A stretch of 64,000 nt of DNA, taken from NCBI GenBank assembly GCA_905147135.1, contig LR990055.1, forward strand, positions 124,001-188,000, given 5' to 3'. The DNA is from Blastobasis lacticolella (taxonomy: Eukaryota; Arthropoda; Insecta; Lepidoptera; Blastobasidae). This document shows, in pieces, positions 21,336-32,092 of the stretch. The notes below the pieces were generated by a model. That model saw only the letters and a program-made list of their open reading frames with translations. It was not told the origin of the DNA and did no database searches. The position numbers and the translations under genes were made by a program. The stretch's first letter is position 1. Every line of letters begins with the position of its first letter.

Positions 21336-23414
21336 CAATCAAATACAATTATGGCTTAATTGCATCGGCGGGAAGAAAATTATTATCATGTTAATCTGAG
21401 CAGTCGATCCCGTCTTTTGATTTATTATTCTCCACTTCGCCCGGCATCCTCACGTCTATGCCTATGCCTTTGGCTCTCGCATCCGACTCGATCGGAAGAA
21501 AATGGTTACTCGTAATATAATAAAATGAAATTATAATAAACGTCACGCCTTATTTTGCACTTTGATATTACCAAACAATTCGCAGAGGTATCTATCGATG
21601 CGAGTATTTAATATATAGACGTGCAAATTCATGAGCTCAGTGGGAGCAATCCGAGTGTTTACCGCGGCGGCAGGTGCCGCGCCCCGAGCCGCGGATTTGT
21701 AAGATTGAAAACTTGAATAGGTTCCAGATGATAGCTTTGTTTGAGTGACGTCTCCCCACCGAATGTTTTGATTACGGGCGGGTTCTTTCGATCGATAGTC
21801 ATCGGGCGCATCTGTCGCGCGAATCGCGGCTTTTGTTCGTCGTGAGGTGTCCGGCAGAGAAGAATGTAGCACCACCCCTCCTGCCTCCTCCTCCTCAAAA
21901 CCTAATTTTTGAATACGTGTTTTAAGAAAGCCATCTCGGACTCTCAGTGCGAAAAACCGACAGGGATGGTCGCTGCCCGCCGGCATTGTCGGGCACGGTC
22001 TGGCTGTGCCGTCCGTCGCCGTTATCGGCGTGGGGTGGGTGTGCTTCGGCTCTGCGGCGGCCGGTACGTCACTGTGTTTCCTGCCTACTTTCCTTGACAT
22101 TCAAAAATTTAACGATTGAGAGATTTGCGTAATGTCCTACTCAATAAAGAAATTTTAATTTTCACTCTGCAGCTAACTGTACGAGCCTGTACAAGGATAC
22201 CCGTACACTACAAAAAAGGATGCAGTGTTTTGCTATTGTGGTTTTGCTATGCTATAGTGGATGTAGATTCAGGTCCAACAACCTACATCCAGCCAATGGT
22301 CAAAACGACTTCGCGGCCATATGAACCGCGTCCGACCGAATCAAGGAAGATGCGTACAAGCAAGTACTATAGGCGGTTGTGGTGCCAGTTTGTGATATGC
22401 CTGTAGCTCCAAGGAGCTTAAAGCCTAAGAGTAAACTAGAGGTGGCATCGATGAGTGACGTCTCCCTCCTCAACGTCTTGACGACCTTTCTCGCGTTCAA
22501 TATTCATCGAGCGCATCTGTCGCGAGGCGGTCGCGCATTAATCGCAGCGAGCGGAAGACCCCGGAACTCCGCTAACATCGTTACGTGTCCAAACTTCCGC
22601 ACTCGAAAGGAACTTAGTGTAACCGCCTTAACTCGATGCGGCAACTTTTATCAGCGGAGTTACCTTTATCGAGTGAGACTGCCGGAACCTCCGAATAACA
22701 AAAATCCCTGTTAAGCCCTGCCTTTCATTGGGTGACATCTAAATAACCAGGTTTGAGTAGACGAGGGGTAATGAAAGGGATACATCTATACTCGATAATG
22801 GCTCGCAAGCAAAGTTCTCGCCAGATATCTTTTCCAGTCTTCAGAGATTTTCATTTTCAACAGCCATAAGTTAACTGTCGAAGTCGGAAAATCCCTAAGC
22901 TAACCGACTGATGTCGGCTAAGTTTACATTATAGTCAAACATCTTATACTATTACCAAACCGATTTTACTTAAACAGAGCTAAGAACCATCTTGATTAAA
23001 CTAGTTTCGATAAGCAAAACATACTATTTAAAATGGTACAGCCGTTAGGGAAAGGTGTCACAGAAAGACACATTATGGTCGTCTACGTATTCGTTACTAT
23101 CCGGGTGTTGCGGGGTCAATGGCGGCGGTGCCCATCCTCTTCTGTCAGGTGAACCGCTTGATCGTTTGCCTCCATCTGTTATTAAAAAACACATACGTAC
23201 ATAAATACACACGTCAATGTTATAACACTCCTTCTTGCGGTGAAGATTTAAAACACGTCCTCGTCTACGCTAGCGTCGTGTATCAGCGCGAATACATCGG
23301 CGGTAGCGATCCGGGCGGAATGCGGGCTCCTCCAACAACAGTAATTTGGGCAGTCGATATGTCGAAGGTGGTCTTTAAGACAGTTTGATTAGTTGAAAAG
23401 TTGCCCCTCTGCTG
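21336..23414. other. Spacer with a 185-codon minus frame and diverged duplicate blocks
   Basis: The minus frame 22100-21543 is long by chance standards and Ala/Pro/Thr-rich, but no domain is recognised. The region overlaps a scrap (21842-21880) with GAGGTGTCCGGCAGAGAAGA, a phrase shared with 14250 and 25088, so it is probably repeat-derived. Two blocks, 21743-21819 and 22453-22524, resemble each other (see the separate entry). No splice pattern or homology supports a gene. Confidence 0.4.
21743..22524 (+). repeat. Diverged direct repeat, units about 75 bp, 710 bp apart
   Basis: Unit one (21743-21819) and unit two (22453-22524) both begin GAGTGACGTCTCCC and both end TCATCGRGCGCATCTGTCGC (R is G in one, A in the other), with 56 and 51 bases between block starts. 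The sequence between the blocks is only loosely similar. This could be an old duplication, two copies of one unknown repeat, or paired protein-binding sites. Confidence 0.55.
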
Positions 23415-23466
23415 GCGGGGAATGCGGGGGGGGTGCGGGGTGCGGGCCGGGGGCTGCTTGGGGTGG
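23415..23466 (+). repeat. G-rich tract with GGGGTGC units
   Basis: At least six runs of three or more G in about 50 bases, including GCGGGGTGCGGGCCGGGGG. It has strong G-quadruplex potential. The same GCGGGGTGC phrase occurs at 28073, 30279 and 54200 on the plus strand and 37414 and 59049 on the minus strand. Confidence 0.7.
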
Positions 23467-23897
23467 ATAAATCTTAGGAATTACGGGGATCAAGACTCTG
23501 CAGAGTCGAATCTGAGTGCGTCTCAACTTGATACCTGGCTCATTGAATTGCATTAGTGGGGGCTGGATGAATAAAAGTTTAAAGTACCTAGTAATGGGAT
23601 CTAGAGTGGGGGGCGATATTGATGTCTCTAAAGTTGTTTGCAACCCAATAGGTACCAGTGTCTGTCTATATTCGGTTAGTCCTCCAAAACTATGTATTTG
23701 GAACTGTTGGTACCTAGTTATTAACCAGAATGTTCAACTAATCATATATTGTGATACCCGCCCCATCCCCAACCATAAGCTTCTATCCGTCGCGAGCAAA
23801 TCACCTCATCATCAGTATTAATTAATCTTCGGTAATCTTGTAATATCAATTTTCCGGGCGAGTCGAGGCGCTCATGATGCAAATTCGATTACAACAC

Positions 23898-24008
23898 CAC
23901 AAACTTATGTGACCCGTTGACGGAGTCGCTGTTGTTTATATTGACTTGACGTTCCAAAATGGCGAATACTTAGTTCCAGTTTTGGCCACCGGGTTAGGTT
24001 AGTTTGTG
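23898..24008 (+). mobile_element. M2 MITE copy (CACAAACTT ends), 111 bp
   Basis: The left end is CACAAACTTATGTGACCCG and the right end CGGGTTAGGTTAGTTTGTG, imperfect inverted repeats of about 19 bp. Inside are GTCGCTGTTGTTTATATTGA and TTAGTTCCAGTTTTGGCCAC. The same body occurs at 52027, 56440 and, inverted, 62455. No coding capacity; target duplication not established. Confidence 0.7.
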
Positions 24009-25074
24009 GCACCGTAGTGGGATGAAAAGCTAGGCGCCTCAAACTATTACGGACTGACGGGGACCGGAAAGGACCCTTCCTGGTTAAAAAGTACTTAGAA
24101 GTCGAGTAGCGGGTCAGATTCGGCTGTTCCAAGGGTTTGTTTGGTGTCTGCTAATTTTGTTTTCATTGAAGCACAATGTGTTGGACTTGAAAGGAGGTCG
24201 CGTTGATTATTGTCGTATTTTGAAGATTGAGTGCTTTTCATATAAATTAATGGTTACCCAAGCGGATAGGAAATGGAAAAGAACCTCAAAGGCGTCTCGC
24301 ATGTCGTTTGTATGGCGTTGTCTATGTAGCGTTATATGCATTCTCACATTGCTGCTCTGGCAAGTGAGTGTGAGTATGAGTATTATGACTATGACGGACG
24401 CATAGTGCCGATCTCCACTCAATTATTATCAGTTGAAACCTGTGCGTCTGCGAGCACTGAGAGACCTAAGGTATAGTAACGTTTCTGAATGTGTGTTTTT
24501 TCATTGTAGTAGATAATTTCATGCAAACATAAAGAACGTTGGACGGTGAGTAGAGTGGGACCTCAGGGATCAGTTGCCGTTACGTTTTGGGTTACGCGAA
24601 AACTGATTATTAATTTTGTAAAACATAAAGAGAAGTACTGTATTATTTTATTTGTTTGGAAACTAATTTTATTACTAAAAGCAGGTTGTGTAATGATCAA
24701 ATTATCAGTAACTTATAACAGTGAACTATTCATTGCTAGATTTGTGTTGGTTATTGTAGTGTGCACAATTATATAATTGTGCACGGCATAAATATGCAGC
24801 TTTATCATGGTAATCATCATTTATTTATTAAGCAAATTCATATTTGTGCCATTTTCATCATAATTTTCATGAAAAAGTAAGGCTTACAATTTAACAAGGC
24901 AAAAGTGAGTAAGGATCCTCCGGGGAATTTAAATATTGTCAATATGCGAACCCGCATTCCACCGCCGCTTGCACAAAGCCCGGCTGTTGTGCATTCCAGC
25001 AGAATGCAAGCAAAATGTGTATTTAATATTTTGCGATGACAATTTTTATTAAATAAGCAGATAGCATGTAGCAC
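24009..25074. other. Spacer with a 24-bp perfect palindrome
   Basis: No gene was recognised. At 24761-24784 the sequence is a perfect 24-bp palindrome, GTGCACAATTAT facing its exact complement, with GTGCAC at both ends. Confidence 0.5.
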
Positions 25075-25350
25075 CAACCCTTTACATGGCCGTGTGGTGT
25101 CCGGCAGAGTAGAATAGCACCAACCCCTTACACTCATGGGTGTCGTACAAGGCGACTAATGTTTTCAAGGCAAAACGTCAATAGTCTCCGTAGTCTGGAA
25201 AATGGGCAGCAGCATTTTCCATTGTTATATTTAAACACTGCGATCTCCAACCCGCCTGCCATGCGTGGAGATTATGGCAATGACCTTCCCTTTCGTGGGA
25301 GAGGCCCTAAGCCCTGCAGTGGACTGTTACGGGCTGTGATGATGAAGCAG
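25075..25350 (+). mobile_element. 3-prime part of an RTE-like element or its SINE
   Basis: In order: GTGTCCGGCAGAGTAGAATA, CATGGGTGTCGTACAAGGCG then ACTAA, AATGGGCAGCAGC, CTGCGATCTCCAACCCGCCT, GTGGAGATTATGGC, GTGGGAGAGGCCCTAAGCCC, TGCAGTGGACTGTTACGGGC and a TGATGATGA tail. This order is typical of lepidopteran RTE-type 3-prime ends (recalled resemblance). It has no open frame of note. A related end is at 57470-57545, and shorter matches to its first phrase are at 14250 and 21846. Confidence 0.65.
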
Positions 25351-26170
25351 ATATGATGAAATTACCTTCAGAATTCTTAATAATATAAAAATTAACGCGC
25401 AAAAAGCCATATAACTTGCAGAACCAATGGTTGATGGGGAGTAACAGAAAGTTTCTCGAGTGGCGACCACATACGGCCTTGTAAAGTCGAACTCGGCGAT
25501 GTAAGTCAGATTCTCAGGACGACAGATTATGAGAAATCATAGCACTCGTTGAGATCTACATTTCGGATGACAGCTGTCTGTGATTTGAAAATATAAAATT
25601 TATTATTTTAAGATATTATAATTTATTCAATCATTAAATCCCGTGCAACTTTAAAACGACATATATTAACGGAAATCTGACAAACCGCAAATAAAGATTG
25701 GTTTTTAAATCGCGTGTACAAAATGTAATTGGCTGTAATTGGTTAACAATATTGAAATTATTATCAAACTTCGTTTTTATGAAGCGTGCTCGAGGGAAAC
25801 TCTTCTTAAGGGTAGGTCTTTGCCAGCGGTGCCAGTAGACATCTAGCTGATATGTACTAAGAATTTATTTGAAGACATAAATACAAACGGTAAGAGATTT
25901 CAAGAAGCAGTACGAAATTGGCAAAACATACGTACATGAACGTACCAGAGAGAAGTTTGAATAAAGTGAATTAAATTTGAGCAGCACAATACTGAGAGCT
26001 TACTTCGCTGGGCTTACGAAGTCTTATATTATAGCGAACACACTAGCGTCAGAGTTGCACGATGCTCAAGCAAATTTCTTTGATAAATTCAAGAATGTTA
26101 TACGTGGCTATGACACCACTTGCACTTTGTGTTTTAAATTCTCTTTCGATGCTGATTTAATTAGCAATTT
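25351..26170. other. Spacer, nothing recognised
   Basis: AT-rich with no convincing frame, repeat end or RNA gene. Confidence 0.5.
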
Positions 26171-26315
26171 TTGTTTTATATATGGCGGAAAAACAGGCAA
26201 GCGGGCCTGATGGAAAGTGGTCACCGTCGCGTATGGACATCAGCAATATCAGGGGAGTAACCAATACGTTGTCCGCCTCTGAAGAGACCTCTAATATACC
26301 TTTTGAACGATCCCA
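26171..26315 (-). mobile_element. LINE-A 3-prime end, truncated copy
   Basis: The plus-strand text TATATGGCGGAAAAACAGGC, GGGCCTGATGGAAAGTGGTC, TATGGACATCAGCAATATC and GCCTCTGAAGAGACCTCTAA matches 15551-15700 with scattered differences. It is the 3-prime UTR alone, truncated at the LINE 5-prime side (26315). A clear target duplication was not found. Confidence 0.8.
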
Positions 26316-27032
26316 ATTAATCAAAGTAAACCTACTTGAGGGTTTGCTGATGCAAAAGTGATGTCAGTTGATACCAATGCATGTGATCGTGATGACAAAC
26401 AACTTTTACTATGGTACCAATTATGAAATCGCGTAAAAAGGTCAGGTGTTTCATACAAAATTGAAAACGAATTCCGCAAAATATTTGTAACAGCTGATTA
26501 CTAGTAGTTCCACTGGTAAGTAGATTTGTTCCGCGATTGATGTTATAGTAAAAGTCGTTTGTTATCACGCATACCCAGTCATGTTGGAATATTTTAAATG
26601 AAAAATATGTTGTGGCAACACTGTGTGGTTTTATTTATTATATTACTAGTTATTGGTATTACTACTTGTTGGTACTTCGTATTAAGAATTAATTTGAAGT
26701 CACGAGCATAGACCACGCCAGGCTAGAATTAGCCTTTTTGTCTCGCCTTGAAGATAATACAGTTGATAGTTTAAAATGGAGCAAATTGCACTATCAGCAT
26801 GGGGTTAAGTCGTGGTGGCTCTCGGGTCTATATCTGACTCTGACTGGAGTAAACAGCGCAGCTTGCATAATAGCTCTAGGTAGTAGGTTCTTTGCAAATT
26901 GGTAATTATCTTGATACATTATGGGCACTTGTTAACCTGTGGGTTTCTTGCCGTTTCTTTTTCCCACAGATGGTCATTTTCCTAACTGAAGCGGCATACT
27001 GACAGACAGACGACATTCTTTTTACTTATTTG
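26316..27032. other. Spacer, nothing recognised
   Basis: AT-rich, no convincing frame, repeat end or RNA gene. Confidence 0.5.
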
Positions 27033-27348
27033 TTCCGAGCTCAGGGGGCGACGCGGGTAGGCCGGCTGGTGCGTGCGGGTGTGAGCGCCGGCGGGCTGGC
27101 TGGGGCCGGGCGCGCGCCGCACATGATTCGCCTAGGCGGTTATGTGCGTGGCGCGTATCGGTGCCCGGTGTCTCGCCGGAGTGAGCCCTCGCGCGCGCTG
27201 ATCGGTCTGCATGCGTCGCCCCCTACCTGGATGAGCTCGCTTAACTTCCCTTTGTTTTCCGTTAGATTTTTGACTTTTGAAAAGAGATTAATTAACGTAA
27301 TCCTAATTCAATAAATACTTTTTCATTTTCATTTTCATTTTCATTTCA
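27033..27348 (+). mobile_element. Probable truncated retroelement end: GC-rich body with ATTTTC tail
   Basis: A sharply GC-rich block (27040-27235) is followed by an AT-rich part with AATAAATACTTTTTCATTTT and a tandem ATTTTC tail ending near 27345. A short body ending in an AATAAA-like signal and a microsatellite tail fits a 5-prime-truncated LINE. The 94-codon frame (27030-27314) shows no recognisable domain. The abrupt change in base composition supports insertion, but the family is unknown. Confidence 0.4.
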
Positions 27349-27479
27349 TGTGCTTACTTTTAAGGTAAAGAAAAACATCATTAGAAAACCAATGTCTGTG
27401 TGGGAAGAAACTGAGCATACGTGAATCCGCATTGACCATAGCTATGGTTTAAAAGGTCTAAGCCCCAACAGTATACATA

Positions 27480-27727
27480 AATAAGCTTGGACAATTCACA
27501 TACCGCCATCTAGCCCAAAAGTAAACAAAGCTTGTGTTATGAGTGCTAGATAACTAATAAACTACATATACCTGTACATTTTAATACATATATTATACAT
27601 ATAACACCCAGAACCGCAACAGAAATTAAAATTCATCATTTAAATTTTTGCTCGGCCGGGAATCGAAGCCGGGACGTCTGCGTGGCAGACCGGTATGTTA
27701 TCCAACTGAACCACTCAGGTCGTCACT
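27480..27727 (-). mobile_element. SINE-2 copy (tRNA-derived), full length
   Basis: On the minus strand the head reads GACGACCTGAGTGGTTCAGT, then the B-box-like GGCTTCGATTCCCGGCCGAG, the body TTAATTTCTGTTGCGGTTCT and GGGCTAGATGGCGGTATGTG, and the end AATTGTCCAAGCTTATTTAT. It matches the plus-strand copy at 38613-38885 along its length. The A and B boxes would serve RNA polymerase III. On the plus strand this head looks tRNA-like but has no foldable anticodon arm that I can defend. Confidence 0.8.
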
Positions 27728-28924
27728 CACGTATCAGTATGATGATATTACGGTGTCGACGTCTTCAAACAAACCAAGCCCGCCACGTTTACCGCGCGTG
27801 TCCTTTCCCCGCCCCGCGACTCAACGAATCACACGAACTCAACACTTCAACAACAAACTCTCCAAACAAAGGGCAGCAATGAGCTCTTAATCCGCCATAA
27901 ATTCAGAGACGTCAAACAATTAAACGCGAAGGAACTCATCGCGAGATAATACTATGCCGCGTTAACGCTCGAGCTGAGTCGCGGGGTTCGTGAGTCCTTA
28001 TGAGGCGGAATGTGAGTTCGTGAGAGTTGTAATAACGATTGTTGCGGGTCAAGTTCAAGAGGCTCATTACGATGCGGGGTGCGGGGCGCGGGGTCTTTAC
28101 TATTAGCTTTTTGTGGGCGATTTGCTGCATATCCTCGATCTTTATCGACGAAAAAAGAGGGGTGGTATAAGGTAGACGAGTGTATCTGTGGCTTCGTATC
28201 TCCCGAACGGATGGATAGATTACGATATGGTTCTTTGTTTAAAAGACAGTTTAAGCGAGATAGTTCGTAGTTTTGTTTAATTAAAATCGATGAAGGAGTT
28301 TAAGAAATATTTGAGCACATGTTTACTTGGTTGTAGGTTTCATGACGTTTTTGAGTTGGTTAGGTTATCGCCGTGTTGTTTTCTCACGATGTATTCCTTC
28401 ACCGCAATTAGGTATGAGTGAAATACTGGACAGTGAGGCTTCCAATTTTTATTTACGTTTATTTTTCTAGTTTGAAGGATAACAATGGCCATTGAAAGGT
28501 ATCTAGCATGTCAGCTTAACGAGGCCACAAATGGCGACAGGGTGAAATTTGATATAGAGAGTTAGAAGGAGCCTTCAGCAGAGCTGTGAGCTGAAATCAC
28601 GAATCTATATTTTTTACCTTTTTAATTGTGCATATATCTTGTCAAAAGGGGACGGCTATAAGTTGTCAAATACCCCTCCATACCCACTACTATTATCAAA
28701 TTTGTTGGCCTTGATCATTATTCTAGCTTTCTGTATGACATAGAGTTATTCCTATAAAGTTGTGACAGAGTGACAGTCCATTTTCTACAGATCGAGGCCC
28801 CGTCTATGCTCTATGTCTGAAATCTGTGGCGACGACTGGATGACAACGTAATTAGAATTCGCATAATTTGTTATTATGGACACCATAATGTATGAATAGT
28901 TGGGCTGTCTGCTCGTTTGTTACT
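27728..28924. other. Spacer with a G-rich tract
   Basis: At 28073-28096 the plus strand has GCGGGGTGCGGGGCGCGGGG. No gene or element end was recognised. CTCCCGAACGGATGGAT at 28200 resembles CTCCCGAACGGGTGGAT at 13879, perhaps one old repeat. Confidence 0.45.
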
Positions 28925-29130
28925 CAACATCATTCAAACAGTCTCTTTCCACTTCAACCGGTCTTAAGCATCCCCGCGTAATAAGCCGTTGGTTCTCGCA
29001 CCAGACTCAACTATGACAATCTTCATGTCCCTCTCACGGGACCTCTTTCCGGATACGGACAGGTTACAGCGCTTATATCCCATGTATCTATAAACCTAAT
29101 ACAGCACGTGACCAAACCAGCGCAGGCTGC
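28925..29130 (-). pseudogene. C-terminal scrap of an RTE-like LINE
   Basis: The minus strand reads LRWFGHVL, then after a stop a basic stretch (SVSGKRSRERDMKIVIV), ARTNGLLRGDA, a stop, and DRLKWKETV. The order RWFGHV, basic linker, ANGL, DRxKW is that of RTE-like C-termini. The scrap at 36955-37250 is the same region of a related copy. Several stops; no RT core. Confidence 0.6.
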
Positions 29131-29811
29131 CAAATGTAACTGTACAGCTGTAGCTGTACTGTCGCCGTAACTCGGAAAGCGACTCGGTCAAGTCGCATGC
29201 TGTAACACCTTACATGCACCGCAGCATTTGTCTGTCTGCTAGTGTGGGACTAAAGTCATATAAAATTCTCCCAAGTGGCAACCAATTCCAACCAACCGAC
29301 TCCGAGCGGCGAAGTTAGCTAGCAGAACCTCCAATTTACATTTTATTACAGGGCGCGAAGGCTGGGCAGAAGCGGCGGCCTCTTGTAATGAATTTCATCA
29401 TTCGGCCGACTGCTAACTGGCTTTATTAGCATTATTCATCATTTGCACATTAAAGAAGTGGGTCGGGATAACGCGACGGGCAGACCTTCGCAGGTCAATG
29501 GGGGAATTATTTAAATTTTTGTTTTAATTGGCCTGATAGCGATCGATCGAAACCTATAAAATACAAGTGTTAATTTTTATTTATCCTACACTATAAAAGT
29601 GAGGGATAGGTCGTAGTTTGTGGCACTCGGTAGTCTCTGCCTAGCCCTATATGATACGGGCGTATGTGTATGTATGTAAATAAGGATGGATATCTGAATG
29701 TTAGTTAGTTTTCAATAACTACACTATAATGTAGTTATCTGAACTCTACTCAGCACAGGGCTTGATGTCTCAATTCTAATATCTCGAACATAAAAAATAA
29801 TCATGCTGGCG
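29131..29811. other. Spacer; moderately GC-rich block with TAAT sites
   Basis: From about 29340 to 29500 GC-rich words alternate with TAATGAATTTCATCATT and TTATTAGCATTATTCATC, a pattern like the islands at 10321 and 13195 but weaker. AGTTTGTGGCACT near 29617 matches one end of the M2 family. No gene was recognised. Confidence 0.35.
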
Positions 29812-30065
29812 TTAATGTCCCGGTTGCGCTCTCGCTCACGAGAGCCCGGGGTCCGCCTTAACCATAATCCAGGATTTGGCAGATCAAATAATTACAGTGG
29901 AGCAACTGCCATCTGACCTCCGTAACTCTGCTACCTGGGCAAACCGTCCAGATTGGATCATGGTTACACATTCAGTCGCCTAAATGTACAGATTTCATCA
30001 CGATGTTTTCCCTTACCGTAAGACCATCAGTTAGCATTCAACTATTGTACATAACTCAGAAAACA
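29812..30065 (-). mobile_element. SINE-1 copy, tRNA head missing
   Basis: The plus-strand text GGCGTTAATGTCCCGGTTGC, CTCGCTCACGAGAGCCCGGG, AATTACAGTGGAGCAACTGC, GGATCATGGTTACACATTCA and CGCCTAAATGTACAG matches 49164-49440 closely. The right side, which would carry the tRNA-like head, has decayed or been lost after about 30065. Confidence 0.78.
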
Positions 30066-32007
30066 ATCATTGGAAAATATCTCGCGCATTATTTCATAAC
30101 TATTATTCATACGAATACGGTGCGTAGGCGACTCGGCGGAGGCGACAGTCGTTAGACGATCCGGCGCTGGTAATGTCGGCTGCTTATGCGGTTGAACGAC
30201 CGCCAGCGAAGGCTATACATCACCCGGGGAGTCATACATTACGCCGTGATCGTAACTAAAAAATAATGACGTAATGGACGCGGGGTGCGGGGGGTATTCA
30301 CAGTGGAGCGAACGAGCGGTGGTATGGCTCGGCAGTTGTTTCGGCGTGAAATAAATGTGATACTTATGCAACGCACGCAGCGTCCAGTGGACTTGATGTG
30401 TGACCGTTTCGTACTTTGAAGCTTTGAGGCTAGTAAGTTGAGCAGGGGAACGAGCTCGCCACTTGTTATGTGTGCTTCGTAATACCGTTGGCAAAGCGAG
30501 ATGGACCAGGTATTCCGCTGGGGAGCCTGAAATTGTTTGAACAGTCTCGGGAGTCGATTGGCACCCCGTGATGATGTTGTATTATTAGATATATCATAAA
30601 TTATTGTAATAATTAGAAATTGATTTCGTTAATTGATTACAGAAATACATTTAATTTAACTTGGCTTAGTTCTTATTATTTCCTCCACCGCTCTACAAAA
30701 CTCCTTTTCGATTATTTAAGGTAGATTGGAAGAAATCCCATCGTGAGATAAGCCCGCCTTTGCAATGAGTTTTTACGTTTCCTTTTTAGAGATGATTTGT
30801 ATGTAAGAGCTTACATACAATGTCTTAATCTTAATAGTCTTTACCCATTCCACTGCCCGTGTCCCCCGCACTGTGTCCGCTATTGCGGGTTGATCGCGAT
30901 GGCGCGCTGCCAGCGCTGGCTTGTTCGCGACTTCTTCCGCTCGTAAATAAATTGTAACGCCCCGACTCGGCCCGGATTAAACATGCGCCAAGAAAACAAT
31001 AATATAGCGGTTTGGGCGGGCTCGTGAGCGGTATTGGCGGCGGCTTAATGGGTACTTGTTACGAATTTGTGGCACGGATAAATATGCTGTTAGTCGAAAA
31101 AATGCGAAGTAGGTAAATGCAGATACATTGTTTTATTGAATAATAATAATAGTGGAATGCTAACGAGCAAGCCAAAATCAGGTATCTGATTAAGTAATTA
31201 CCTAATTTTCCTGAAGGGTAACCTACAAAACAGAGTTCTTCAATAAAGTTGTATCACGATTTCGAGCATTTAAGAGCGTCCTAAAATCGGAACAAAGCTA
31301 TAGGTATAAGAAAGAAGGGTTAGTTCAATAATTTGTAAAACATAAAATCTACGAGAACTACGTCCATAGCTGTCGCGAGCGGAGGCGGGCGACTGCGCTG
31401 TGACAAATAGTCGTTTCGAAGAATTAAATGAAATATCACCGCTGTTGTAAGAGCATTTGCGAGACGCCGCCATTTTTATCCGAACGCTGAATATTTATGT
31501 CTGCGACAGCGCTATTTATTGCGCAGACGTTGAATCATCGCTGCCTGTATTACATTCCGTTTCTCCCACTATGACGAGCTACGGGGCGTAGCATGGCGTA
31601 GCTTTTCTACGGGATATAGCGCTACGACGCTACGCAGCTCAAACTACGGGTTTCTAAGGGCCTCCCCTCAACTGCCCTCCGCCATATATCAGCCGGTCCG
31701 CGCGACAATTTGTAAGTAAGGAAGGCTTGAAGCACCCAGCAATAACAGTAGATCACGGCCGCCATTGTACGTTGTGCTGCCGATGTTATTATTGCGCGGA
31801 TTCGCATTCCTGTCCGCCGCCGTGACTCAATGGCGAAAAAATCCCATTGAATACCCGAGTCACCCTCGCAGGTAAAAAACTAAAAAATAAACCTGCCCCG
31901 AGCGGAATTCGCGGAATTCATGTCCAACAACTCAACTAACGCGTCGAAGGGGCACGGGAAAATATTATTTTTGTAAATCACCCGTGCATTCTCTGGCTTC
32001 TCGAAAC
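30066..32007. other. Spacer with small structured sites
   Basis: It holds a G-rich tract (30279-30295), a hairpin with 11-bp arms at 30797-30820 (TTGTATGTAAG facing its complement), and a CGTAGC/GCTACG cluster at 31580-31650. The frames are short and unrecognised. Confidence 0.45.
31580..31650. repeat. Cluster of CGTAGC / GCTACG motifs
   Basis: In about 70 bp the hexamer CGTAGC or its complement GCTACG occurs at least six times in both directions, giving many possible short stems. A similar cluster lies at 46888-46951. It may be the core of a foldback element. Confidence 0.5.
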
Positions 32008-32092
32008 ATGGTCATCTCGGCGTTAATGTCCCGGGCCTGGGGGGAAGGGGTTCGCCTTGACTTGAACATGATCCACCTCAGGATTTTCAAAA
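32008..32092 (-). mobile_element. SINE-1 tail fragment
   Basis: CATCTCGGCGTTAATGTCCC followed by GGGGTTCGCCTTGACTTGAAC and CAGGATTTTCAAAAC corresponds to the tail-side 85 bp of SINE-1 (compare 29812). The rest is absent. Confidence 0.55.

Noticed and set aside
21543..22100. 185-codon minus-strand open frame
   Set aside because: Low-complexity, Ala/Pro/Thr-rich, in GC-rich DNA that overlaps a repeat scrap. No domain, no splice or promoter evidence.
23990..24006. GGTTAGGTTAG as telomere-type repeat
   Set aside because: Only two units, and it lies in the right end of an M2 element. Not an array of TTAGG.
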